Assembly (NCBI GenBank): GCA_013289695.1
Contig: JABCZK010000005.1
Span: 1 to 64,000, forward strand
DNA from: Acidobacteriota bacterium
GTDB taxonomy: Bacteria > Acidobacteriota > Terriglobia > Acidiferrales > UBA7541
Direction of reading: 5' to 3'
Length of the DNA: 64,000 nucleotides
Positions 10,266 through 19,141 of the stretch are shown here, piece by piece. Numbering within the stretch: position 1 is the stretch's first letter; every line of letters begins with the position of its first letter. The notes beneath the pieces are model-generated. The model did not search any database and was not told where the DNA came from. It saw nothing but the letters and a program-made list of their open reading frames with translations. The position numbers were made by a program, and so were the translations under genes.

Positions 10266-10511
10266 ATGTTGATTCGTATTCTGCGCGTGGTGCTGCTGCT
10301 GCTCTGGCTGGAACTGGGACTGATGTTGATCCTGGTGCCGTGGTCCGAGGTTTGGGACGTGAACTATTTCTTGTATCAGTATCCGGCCCTGGCGATTTTT
10401 GTGAAGAATCCGTATTTGCGCGGAATGATTTCAGGGCTGGGAGTGATGAACGTGTTGTTTGCGCTCGAAGCTTTTCGCCGCCGGACTGCCGCCGTTGTCA
10501 CCCGCACCTAA
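10266..10511 (+). CDS. Small hydrophobic membrane protein, unknown function
   Basis: MLIRILRVVLLLLWLELGLMLILVPWSEVWDVNYFL. Confidence 0.7.
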   Translation: MLIRILRVVLLLLWLELGLMLILVPWSEVWDVNYFLYQYPALAIFVKNPYLRGMISGLGVMNVLFALEAFRRRTAAVVTRT

Positions 10512-11202
10512 GCTACCGATTGTTTGCTATGTGACCGACCGGAAATCGCTCGGCGAGAGCGAGGGCGGCGAAGGCGTGCTCGGGAAAATTCGCGCGGCGA
10601 CGGCAGCGGGCGTGGATTGGGTGCAGATACGCGAGAAGGAATTATCCGGGCGGGAGTTGCTGGGGCTCGCGCGAGATGCCGTCGCTGGGCGCGGCAGCAC
10701 GCCTGTGATCGTGAACGACCGGTTGGACGTGGCGCTTGCGGCGGGCGCGGCGGGCGTGCACCTAGGGCGTGAGTCGTTGAGCGCGCGGGATGTGGTGGGT
10801 TGGTGCAGGAGCGGGAAAGCGCCGGCGGAATTTCTGCTTGGCGTTTCGTGCCACAGTTTGGAGGATGCGCGCGAAGCGGAGAGCGCTGGCGCGAGCTACA
10901 TTTTTTTTGGGCCGGTGTTCGCTACGCCGTCGAAGCGAGGGATGGGTGAACCGCAGGGCGTCGCGCGGTTGGGAGGGATTTGCCGCAGCGTGAGGATTCC
11001 GGTGGTGGCGATCGGCGGGATCACGGAGGAAAACGCGGGCGAATGTATTCGCGCGGGGGCCGCCGGGATTGCGGCGATTCGGATGTTTCAAGATGCACGG
11101 GTTGAGGCCGCGATGAAGGATTTGATCGATCGGTTGCGCGCACCAAGTTCATGGCGAGACCAAGATTCAAGGCGACCGCAAAGGCGGAACTTCAGCGGCT
11201 AA
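10459..11202 (+). CDS. thiE: Thiamine-phosphate synthase (start uncertain)
   Basis: YVTDRKSLG...WVQIREKELSGRELL...VNDRLDVALAAGAAGVHLG...VAIGGITEENAGE. Confidence 0.95.
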   Translation: MRSKLFAAGLPPLSPAPKLPIVCYVTDRKSLGESEGGEGVLGKIRAATAAGVDWVQIREKELSGRELLGLARDAVAGRGSTPVIVNDRLDVALAAGAAGVHLGRESLSARDVVGWCRSGKAPAEFLLGVSCHSLEDAREAESAGASYIFFGPVFATPSKRGMGEPQGVARLGGICRSVRIPVVAIGGITEENAGECIRAGAAGIAAIRMFQDARVEAAMKDLIDRLRAPSSWRDQDSRRPQRRNFSG

Positions 11203-11510
11203 GGCCGCCGTTCTTTGCGCGGCTTATGTCGCGGCTAAGGCCACGACCCACAAAGCAGATTCAACTGCGCCCGCCTGAAAAGCAGGCGGCCGCTACAAAT
11301 TCCAGAGCTCCGATCTTCTAAGGGAGCAGACGCTTCCGCAAAAAGCAGATCTCTCGCTGCGTCCCGCGCCTGCCAAAGTGCGGCGCGAGAGATCCTTCGG
11401 CCGGCTTGACGCAAATGCGCCGACCTCAGGATGACGATGCTCGTCGCATCGTCGGAAAAAGCGCGGGACTCCGCTCGGGATGACATGGAAAACAGGCGAG
11501 CGGGAAACTG

Positions 11511-12569
11511 TTAGCCGCTGAGCCAGCGGCCGACGGGTTGCAGTTCTTCGATGTGGTCGCAGATGACTTTGATCACGGCAGTTACAGGAATGGCTAGTAG
11601 CAGGCCCATCGCGCCCCACAGAAATCCGAAGAAGAGCAGCGACACAGTTAATGCCAGTGCATTCAGACGCACGCGCCAGCCCACCAGCGCGGGGACCAGC
11701 AGATTATTGGCGATGAAGTGGAACAGCGTGAGTATCGTGAAGATGCCGATAAACGGGCCGGGCGTGTGAAACTGTTTGATGCCGATGAGAATCGGCGGCA
11801 CCCAGGAAAGCACCACGCCGAGATAAGGAATCAGATTCAGCAGGCCGGAAAGCAAGCCAAGCAGGAACGGAAAGTCCAGGCCCATGCCCCAGAAAAAAAG
11901 CCAACTGAAGACGACCAGAATCAGGCCGACCAGCGCGGTGCCGACGACGTAACTGCGCAGCACCAAGGTGACGTCCGCGAGAGTTTCCTTTACTTCGGTG
12001 CGCCGCGTGGCGGGAAATAATTGCATGGTGGCGTGCCAGACCTGGCGTTTGGCGGCGAGCATGAAGAAAAGCAGAAAGGGCACGAACGTCGCGGCGACGA
12101 CAACTTCATATAGGGAACTTAACCGCGAGAGCAGCGCGGCGCGCACGGGGTGCGAGTCGGCGACGGAGACGATGTGTTCGCCGGGACTGGTGCCAGGCTC
12201 AATTTCCGAAACGTGCTCTTCAAAGTTCGCCATCTTTTGTTCAATGACGGTCGCGACTTGATGCAACGGCTTGCGGTAGAGAGGCCAGTCGCGGCCGAAC
12301 TGGTCCACGCGCTCGACCATGTTCCAGGCCACCACCAACACGGCGGCGATGGTGAACAAGACGACCAGTAGCGAGCCGAGCGCCCGCGGAACGTGCCAAT
12401 CCTCCAGCCAGTTGACGACCGGATCGAGGAAATATGCGAGCAGCACCGCGACCAAAAGCGTGACGAGAATCGATGACGCCCAATAACAGAAGGCGATTAC
12501 GATTCCGGCGGCAATGATCTTTCCGCTGGCGGAGCTCGCCGAGACGATTTTCTCTTCCTCAAGAGGCAT
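11511..12569 (-). CDS. AI-2E family transporter (PerM/YdiK-like permease)
   Basis: MPLEEEKIVSASS..; multiple TM helices; NLIPYLGVVLSWVPPILIG. Confidence 0.9.
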   Translation of the reverse strand: MPLEEEKIVSASSASGKIIAAGIVIAFCYWASSILVTLLVAVLLAYFLDPVVNWLEDWHVPRALGSLLVVLFTIAAVLVVAWNMVERVDQFGRDWPLYRKPLHQVATVIEQKMANFEEHVSEIEPGTSPGEHIVSVADSHPVRAALLSRLSSLYEVVVAATFVPFLLFFMLAAKRQVWHATMQLFPATRRTEVKETLADVTLVLRSYVVGTALVGLILVVFSWLFFWGMGLDFPFLLGLLSGLLNLIPYLGVVLSWVPPILIGIKQFHTPGPFIGIFTILTLFHFIANNLLVPALVGWRVRLNALALTVSLLFFGFLWGAMGLLLAIPVTAVIKVICDHIEELQPVGRWLSG

Positions 12570-12750
12570 GGCGGTACGATAACACAGCCTGCGCCGCGCA
12601 AAATAACACTGTGCCTGCGCGTACACTGGCCCAGCGGACGGGCGCGGAGCGGGTGCTGCTTTCGCTGTCGAGCGCGGCTGCGGCGGGACTCGGCGAGTGG
12701 CGCAATGATAGAATCGCGTGCCTGATTTTTTGGCGCGAAATAACAATTCC

Positions 12751-14106
12751 ATGACCAAACAACTTTTCGGAACCGACGGCATTCGCGGCATACCCGGCGA
12801 AGTCCCGCTGGACGATGCCACGCTCGATCGCGTGGGCCTGGCGCTGGGCGAATACGTCAGCTCGCACGGGCGTTCGCCGGATGCGCGGGCGCGCGTGCTG
12901 ATCGGGCGGGATACGCGGGAATCGGGTCCGCACATCGCCGATCGCATCGCGCGCGGATTGGCGGCGGCAGGCGTGGAAGCTATTTCCGCCGGGGTGTTGA
13001 CGACGCCGGGAGTGGCCTGGCTGGTGCATCACGAAGGATTCGCGGCGGGCGTGGTGATTTCCGCTTCGCATAATCCCTATCACGACAACGGAGTGAAATT
13101 GATTTCCTCGACCGGGATGAAATTTCCGGACGCAGTGGAAGCGGAGCTGGAGCGATTTATTCTTGCGTCCAGCGAATCGCCGGACTCGCGCGGCGAGATG
13201 CAACTGCACGACAACGAGAAAATTGACGACGATTATCTCGATGGGCTGCGCGGCGCAGTGCTGCCGGGCGCGCAGTTCGCGGGGATGAAAATCGTGATGG
13301 ACTGCGCGAACGGCGCGGCCAGCAAGCTGGGCCCGCGATTATTTCGTTCGTTGGGCGCGCAAGTAATCGCCATCAACGACAGTCCCAACGGACGGAATAT
13401 TAATGCGGACTGCGGATCGCTGCATCCGGAGGCGATGCAGGAGCGCGTGGTGAAATCCAGTGCGGCGCTGGGCGTGGCGTTCGATGGTGACGCGGACCGC
13501 GCAATTTTCGCGAGCGGTTCGGGACGGCTGGTGGATGGCGATGGCGTGCTGCTGGTTGTGGGGCGTTATCTGAAATCCGCGGGGAAGCTGAAGGGCGACG
13601 TGATCGTCGGTACCACGATGGCGAATTTGGGATTGGAACGCGCGCTGGAAAAATCCGGATTGAAGCTGGCGCGGACCGCCGTGGGCGACCGTTATGTGCT
13701 GGAAGAAATGCTGCGCACGGGGGCGAACCTGGGCGGCGAACAGTCGGGGCATATTTTGTTTTTGGATGATGCGACGACTGGAGATGGGATGCTGACGGCT
13801 GTGAAGCTGGCGTCCATCATCGCGCTGAAGGGGCCGTTGGATGAATTGATTGGCGATCTGAAAATTTTTCCGCAGAAGATTGTGAACGTGCGCGTGCGGT
13901 CGAAACCACCGCTGGAATCTCTGCCGGCAGTGGCACGCGGTTTGGCGGAGGCGGAAAGGGCGTTGGGTAAATCGGGGCGCGTGGTGCTGCGTTATTCGGG
14001 GACCGAGCCGCTGGCCCGGGTGATGGTGGAGGCGGAGAACCAGGAGGATGTGACGCGCTGGACGGAGAAGTTGGCGGGGGCGCTGCGCGAGGCGATTGGT
14101 GTCTAG
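12751..14106 (+). CDS. glmM: Phosphoglucosamine mutase
   Basis: MTKQLFGTDGIRGIPGE..VVISASHNPYHDNGVK..FDGDADR. Confidence 0.97.
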   Translation: MTKQLFGTDGIRGIPGEVPLDDATLDRVGLALGEYVSSHGRSPDARARVLIGRDTRESGPHIADRIARGLAAAGVEAISAGVLTTPGVAWLVHHEGFAAGVVISASHNPYHDNGVKLISSTGMKFPDAVEAELERFILASSESPDSRGEMQLHDNEKIDDDYLDGLRGAVLPGAQFAGMKIVMDCANGAASKLGPRLFRSLGAQVIAINDSPNGRNINADCGSLHPEAMQERVVKSSAALGVAFDGDADRAIFASGSGRLVDGDGVLLVVGRYLKSAGKLKGDVIVGTTMANLGLERALEKSGLKLARTAVGDRYVLEEMLRTGANLGGEQSGHILFLDDATTGDGMLTAVKLASIIALKGPLDELIGDLKIFPQKIVNVRVRSKPPLESLPAVARGLAEAERALGKSGRVVLRYSGTEPLARVMVEAENQEDVTRWTEKLAGALREAIGV

Positions 14107-14160
14107 CGGTATTTTGGTTTCTGATTCCGACGAACGAAACGTTTGAGCGAGGTTCCAGCG

Positions 14161-15037
14161 ATGAGATGTCTTCTGCCGGCGGTGCTTGCGCGCTCTTCCC
14201 TGGTTGCAACTCTGCTGTTTACACCTGAAACGCTCCGGCCTCCTGTCGCGGATGCGCAAGGTACAGGCCGGGCCTGCGGTTGCTGATTCGCCTGCTGGAC
14301 TGCGGGCGCAGCTGGAGGAGATGGTAAGAATCAAGGGCGGTAAGGAATTGAAACGAAGAGAGCAATTGATCAGTCAGCTGCGGATTCCAGATCCCGACGC
14401 TTGGTTCGCGGGCGCTTTCGGAAATGATGATGGAGGAAAGCTGGCGGCGACGTACAAGAGTACTTGGGAGAAGTTCGAAGACTCTGTGACCGATAGCCTG
14501 GCGAAACTCGAGGAAGAGGAACGGACCGATGTTTCCGTTAAAGAGTTTAGGTTCCCTGCGAAGCCGGCGGTGTCGGGCCAGAACGAATCCAAGGCTACGG
14601 ATGTGAAACCAGTCAACGTTTTTTATACCGCGACTGCAACCAAAGGTTCGCTGCCCGGTTCACAGCTGCCGGGAATCTACACCTACGCCCAGGGGGCGTT
14701 TCGCGTTGTGGACTGGCAGACGCTTTACATCTTGCCCTGCATGAGGCCGACGCGCATTCGCATCGGGGGGAATGTCGCGGCAGCGAAACTCGTTACGCAG
14801 GTGACGCCGGAATATCCGGTCGAGGCTCGCGACTAGCAGGTGTCAGGAGCGGTGGTGCTTCATGTAGTGCTCAGCCGAGAGGGCTACGTATCGCAAATCA
14901 CGTTTGTCAGCGGACCTCCGGAGCTAATGGCTGCGTCCATGAACGCGGTCCGGCAATGGAGATACCAGCCTACTTTGCTGAACGGCGACCCCGTTGAAGT
15001 GGACACAATGATCTCCGTCGTGTTCAGTCTGAGATAA
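14161..15037 (+). pseudogene. Decayed secreted protein with C-terminal TonB domain (one frameshift plus one in-frame amber codon)
   Basis: Signal-peptide frame from ATG 14161 (MRCLLPAVLARSSLVATLLF), body in the 14186 frame, TAG at 14834..14836, TonB_C continues in the same frame from 14837 (QVSGAVVLHVVLSREGYVSQITFVSGPPELMAASMNAVRQWRYQP). Confidence 0.7.
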
Positions 15038-15163
15038 ACGCTCCGCAACAGTGAGCATTGGCAATGCTCACGGGTGGCGACATTCTAAGTAGTGAGCGGC
15101 GCTGAGTCACGCGCCGGAACCCATCCACGAGAACACTCGGACCGACTGAAAACCACGGCTTCA

Positions 15164-15179
15164 GGGGGCTGGAGCCCCC
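15164..15179. repeat. GGGGGCTGGAGCCCCC palindromic repeat unit
   Basis: Perfect 7-bp arms; same family as the copy in the 28.9-30.0 kb ORF. Confidence 0.6.
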
Positions 15180-15280
15180 GCCCTTTCGGGTCAACCACGT
15201 ACCAGGGGCGGGTGGTTTCTTCCAAAGAACATAGAAAAATGGTGGCGCGCTTTCATAAAGTGGAGGTTCATACCGCAATA

Positions 15281-15482
15281 CCATAGGCGATTTCCGTTCT
15301 ATGGGAGCTAAACCCTGTGGGCACAGCGCGCATTGTAACCTGGGGAATAGACAATCAGCTGGCAACCGGCGTGCAACCTGTAGTGTGGCTGTCTCTTATC
15401 CCGGGGTGGGCCGGTTTCGCCGCGCTGGAACCGGAACTAGGGGTAGAGCATAAAGGGGGCCCGACGGGGCCCCCTATTTTTT
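15281..15482 (+). ncRNA. Candidate structured ncRNA (about 170 nt) ending in an intrinsic terminator
   Basis: Nested stems CAGCGCG(15324-15330)/CGCGCTG(15421-15427), CCTGGGGA(15339-15346)/TCCCGGGG(15399-15406), GACA/TGTC, GCTGG/CCGGC; terminator follows; no convincing ORF. Confidence 0.35.
15455..15482 (+). terminator. Intrinsic terminator GGGGGCCC-gacg-GGGCCCCC + TATTTTTT
   Basis: Read directly. Confidence 0.85.
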
Positions 15483-15577
15483 GTGTTGGCGGGTTGGATG
15501 CTGATCGCGACCAACTAGATTGCCCCTCCATATTGGCTGTGATGTAATGCCCTCAGTTTTCGCGCACCCTCTCAAAT

Positions 15578-17563
15578 ATGGAATCAGGCGCCGCGCTGTT
15601 CATCCTGATCGCCGCCCTTCTCGTGATTGGTGTGCCCGTGCTGGCTATTGCTGCGTATGTGCGGGTGAACACACTGAAGCGTGGCGTGGAAACGGAAGCC
15701 GCGCAGCTGATTCGGCGGATGTATGCGCTGGAGCAGCGTCTGACGCAGATCGAGAAGGGGTTAGCGGCGCTGCCTGCTCCGGCGGCCACGATGCCGCCGC
15801 GGGAAACCGGTGAGTCGCCTGCGGCTGTTGCGCATCCGCCCATGCCGGCCGCGCCTCCCGCGTCTGTGCCTTTACCTTCGCGGCCCGCACAGCCATCCGT
15901 AGTTTCCGCGCCCGCATCACCTCGACATACGCCTGCGCCGGTCCCACAGCACGCGCCGGCACTTTCGTCGCCGATTTCCAGTGCCGCTGCGGCTCGTCAC
16001 GTTGATGAGGGAAATTTCGAAGCGATCGTGGCGGGGCGCTGGCTGAATTATGTGGGAATACTGGCGCTGCTGTTTGCGGTGACGTTCTTCCTGAAATACG
16101 CGTTTGACAATAATTGGGTGGGACCGCGCGGCAGAGTTGGGATTGGACTGCTTGCGGGCAGCGTGCTGTACCCGTGGAGTCAACACCTGCTCGCGCGCGG
16201 CTACAAATATTTTTCGGAGGGGATCGCGGGGCTGGGCGCAGCGGTTTTGTATTTATCGCTGTGGGCGGGCTGGCACTACTACCACATTTTTCCACAAAAC
16301 ATTGCGTTCGTGGCGATGATCGTGGTGACCGCGGTGACGCTGGCGTTCGCGGTGGGGCGCAACTCCGAGCGGATCGCGTTTTTGGCGCTGGTCGGCGGGC
16401 TGATTACACCGATTCTGGTGAGCACGGGCGAGAACCACGAAGTGGCGCTGTTTACGTATTTGACGATTCTGGGCGCGGGAGTGCTGGGGATTGCTTGGGT
16501 ACGCGATTGGAAGTCGCTGCCGCCGGTGCAATTTTTGGCGACGCTGGTTTATTTCTGGGGCTGGTACAGCGAATTTTACAGAACGGATGAGCTGGGAATC
16601 ACCGTGGTGTTCGCGACCGTGTTTTTCGTTTTGTTCGCGGCGTTGCCGGTGGTGCGCAGCTGGCGCGATGGCGAGCTTTCCGGACTCGAAGTCGGAATCG
16701 TGCTGGTGAATTCGCTGGCTTACCTGGCGGCGCTGCGCCAGATGTTGTGGCCGGATAATCGCTGGGCTTTGACGGTGGCGGCGCTGACGTTGGCCGCGGC
16801 GCATCTGGCTGCGGAGCGCATGCTGCCGGAAAAACGCGGCACGGACGTGCGCGTGGCGCGGATTTTGTACGCGGGGCTGGCGTTGACGTTTGTGACGCTG
16901 GCGATTCCGATCCGACTGGACGGGAAATGGATAACGATTGCCTGGGCCGCGCAGGGCGCGGTGCTGATCTGGAGCGGATTGCGGGTGCGGTTCGCGGCGA
17001 TGCGCTGGGCCGGCTTGGCTCTGTTCGCGATTGTGGCGGGGCGCTTGGCGCTGATTTCGATTCCCGCCGATACTTTTTTGCTGAATGCGCGGTTCGCGAC
17101 GTTCGCGATTTGCGTGGCTTGCATGGCGTTGAGCTGCTATTTCGCTGCGAGCAGCGAAGAGGAGTTGGGCGAGCAGGAAAGCATGAACTTCGTGATCACG
17201 GCAGTGGTGGCGAATATTTTGGCGATTGCGGCGTTGTCGCTGGAAGTGTGGGACGTGTTCGGGCGCATGCCTTCGCTGGGAATTGACCGCGGGCATGCGC
17301 AGGAGCTGGCGCTTTCGATGCTGTGGCTGGTGTGGGCGCTGGGATTGCTGGGCGCGGGACTGTGGAAGAAATCGCAGGCGATCCGCTGGCAAGCGCTGGT
17401 GCTGCTGGGCGTGGTCATCGTGAAGGTTTTTCTTTTTGATCTTTCGTTCCTGGAGAAATTTTACCGGATCGTTTCGTTCCTGCTGCTCGGCCTCGCGCTG
17501 ATGCTGATTTCGTTCTACTACCAACGGCAATTGCTGGGGCGGAAGGGCGAGAGGAAAACGTGA
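15578..17563 (+). CDS. DUF2339 multi-pass membrane protein
   Basis: RWLNYVGILALLFAVTFFLKYAFDNNWVGPRGRVGIGLLAGS; many TM helices. Confidence 0.88.
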   Translation: MESGAALFILIAALLVIGVPVLAIAAYVRVNTLKRGVETEAAQLIRRMYALEQRLTQIEKGLAALPAPAATMPPRETGESPAAVAHPPMPAAPPASVPLPSRPAQPSVVSAPASPRHTPAPVPQHAPALSSPISSAAAARHVDEGNFEAIVAGRWLNYVGILALLFAVTFFLKYAFDNNWVGPRGRVGIGLLAGSVLYPWSQHLLARGYKYFSEGIAGLGAAVLYLSLWAGWHYYHIFPQNIAFVAMIVVTAVTLAFAVGRNSERIAFLALVGGLITPILVSTGENHEVALFTYLTILGAGVLGIAWVRDWKSLPPVQFLATLVYFWGWYSEFYRTDELGITVVFATVFFVLFAALPVVRSWRDGELSGLEVGIVLVNSLAYLAALRQMLWPDNRWALTVAALTLAAAHLAAERMLPEKRGTDVRVARILYAGLALTFVTLAIPIRLDGKWITIAWAAQGAVLIWSGLRVRFAAMRWAGLALFAIVAGRLALISIPADTFLLNARFATFAICVACMALSCYFAASSEEELGEQESMNFVITAVVANILAIAALSLEVWDVFGRMPSLGIDRGHAQELALSMLWLVWALGLLGAGLWKKSQAIRWQALVLLGVVIVKVFLFDLSFLEKFYRIVSFLLLGLALMLISFYYQRQLLGRKGERKT

Positions 17564-18879
17564 GGGCGCGATTGCGTCTGCTTTTGCGCATGCGGCGCGG
17601 CGTGTTTATGGTAGGCGCGATTGGCGCGGCGCTGCTGGCGGCTTTTGCGGCGCTGGCGGATACGTCGCTGCCTGCGGCCTGGAAGCATTGGCACTATTCG
17701 CGGGCGATTGCGCTGGCGACGACGGCCACGGCGACCGGTGCGGCGCAGTTCGCCGACGTGGTCGCGCCGCCGGACCTGTATGCACATGCGCAAGCGGGGC
17801 TGACTGACCTCCGCGTGATTGACGACCAAGGCACGGAAATTCCCTATGTGATTTTCCAGCGGCTGGGAAGCTCGAAATCCTCCCCATTGCCGACGACTTT
17901 GCGCGAAAACAGCTTTAGCGCCGCAGCGTTTACACAGTTGGTGCTGGATGCGGGAGCGCACGCGCCATTTCACAACACGGTGCGGATCGAGACCGGCGAG
18001 CCGGACTTCATCGAATGGGTGCAGGTGGAGGCGAGCGACGACGGACACGTCTGGAGGATGGTGCAGGAACGCGCGCCGATATTCCGGTTCCGCAAAAATG
18101 CGCACGAGGGTACGCAGGTGGTGCGCTACTCCGAAAATAATGCGCAATATTTGCGCGTGCGAATTTTGGATGGCGGCAACAAATTTCCAGTAAGCGGAGC
18201 GCAAATTCTGCTGGAAACCACGGAGCCAGCCGAGCGCGTTCCGTTGGAAATGGCGCTGATCGCAGATGCGAAAGAGCCTGCAGGGCGCAGCGCGTGGAGC
18301 GCCGAGCTGGGCGCGGCTATGCCGCTGGTGACCGAAGTGGGGTTCGACGTCAGCGCGCCGCCGGAGTTCATTCGCTCGGTGGACATATCTTCGAGTGTTG
18401 ATGGCAAGGATTGGTGGTCTCTCCGGAACGCGGAAATTTATCGCTACCGGCAGGGTGAGGCCCAGCAAGAACAGCTTGCGGTGACGGTTTTCAATGGTGC
18501 GGCGCAGTCGCGTTATCTGCGCGTGCAGATTGTGAATGGGAACGACGCGCCTCTGGCTGTGGCGGCGCCGAAATTGTACAGGACACCGCAGCATATCGTG
18601 TTCGAGCAGCAGCCGGGGCGAAGTTACCGGCTGGTTTACGGGCAGGAACGAGCGGAAGGTGCGCAGTACGATTTGGGGCGGCGCGTGAATGCGGCGAAGT
18701 TGGCCGCGGTGGCGGGGAGGTTGGGACCGGAGGAAACGAATGCGGGTTGGGTGGACCCTCGGCCGTGGACCGAGACGCACGATATTTTTCTGTGGCTGGT
18801 GCTGGTGGCGGCGGTGATGATGATTGGATATGCGGCGGTGCGGTCTTTGCGGAAGTCGGCGGGGGAGCCTGGAGCGTGA
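17560..18879 (+). CDS. DUF3999-like protein, partner of the DUF2339 protein
   Basis: Overlaps upstream gene by 4 nt; LTDLRVIDDQGTEIPYVIF; C-terminal TM. Confidence 0.75.
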   Translation: MRARLRLLLRMRRGVFMVGAIGAALLAAFAALADTSLPAAWKHWHYSRAIALATTATATGAAQFADVVAPPDLYAHAQAGLTDLRVIDDQGTEIPYVIFQRLGSSKSSPLPTTLRENSFSAAAFTQLVLDAGAHAPFHNTVRIETGEPDFIEWVQVEASDDGHVWRMVQERAPIFRFRKNAHEGTQVVRYSENNAQYLRVRILDGGNKFPVSGAQILLETTEPAERVPLEMALIADAKEPAGRSAWSAELGAAMPLVTEVGFDVSAPPEFIRSVDISSSVDGKDWWSLRNAEIYRYRQGEAQQEQLAVTVFNGAAQSRYLRVQIVNGNDAPLAVAAPKLYRTPQHIVFEQQPGRSYRLVYGQERAEGAQYDLGRRVNAAKLAAVAGRLGPEETNAGWVDPRPWTETHDIFLWLVLVAAVMMIGYAAVRSLRKSAGEPGA

Positions 18880-18931
18880 GCTCGCCGGTTCGGCGCGGAC
18901 GGCGTACGGTGGCGTCAATAACAGCAAAGGC

Positions 18932-19015
18932 GGGCGGTTCGCGAACCGCCCGCTGCCAGTGTTCGCGCGGGGCTGACGTTGTGGCAAGCTGGGGCGCAGC
19001 AAGCAGCGCCCCTAC
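18932..19015. repeat. Mosaic palindromic repeat (second GGGCGGTTCGCGAACCGCCC copy and TGACGTTGTGGCAAGCTGGGGCGC module)
   Basis: Exact 20-bp palindrome also at 4477..4496; 24-nt module also at 4202..4225. Confidence 0.8.
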
Positions 19016-19141
19016 CGCAATCAGATCGTGCCAGCCTGTGTAACGTTGGCGGCGCGAAAAAAAGGGGCGGCTCTGAGACCCGCCCCGCCAAAGCTTCCTT
19101 CGTTTTAACTTCCCGAAAAATCTAATGCCAGGCTTTCCGCT

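Noticed and set aside
16253-17530. 425-aa minus ORF
   Set aside because: Antisense to the DUF2339 gene, Arg/Gln/His-rich shadow composition.
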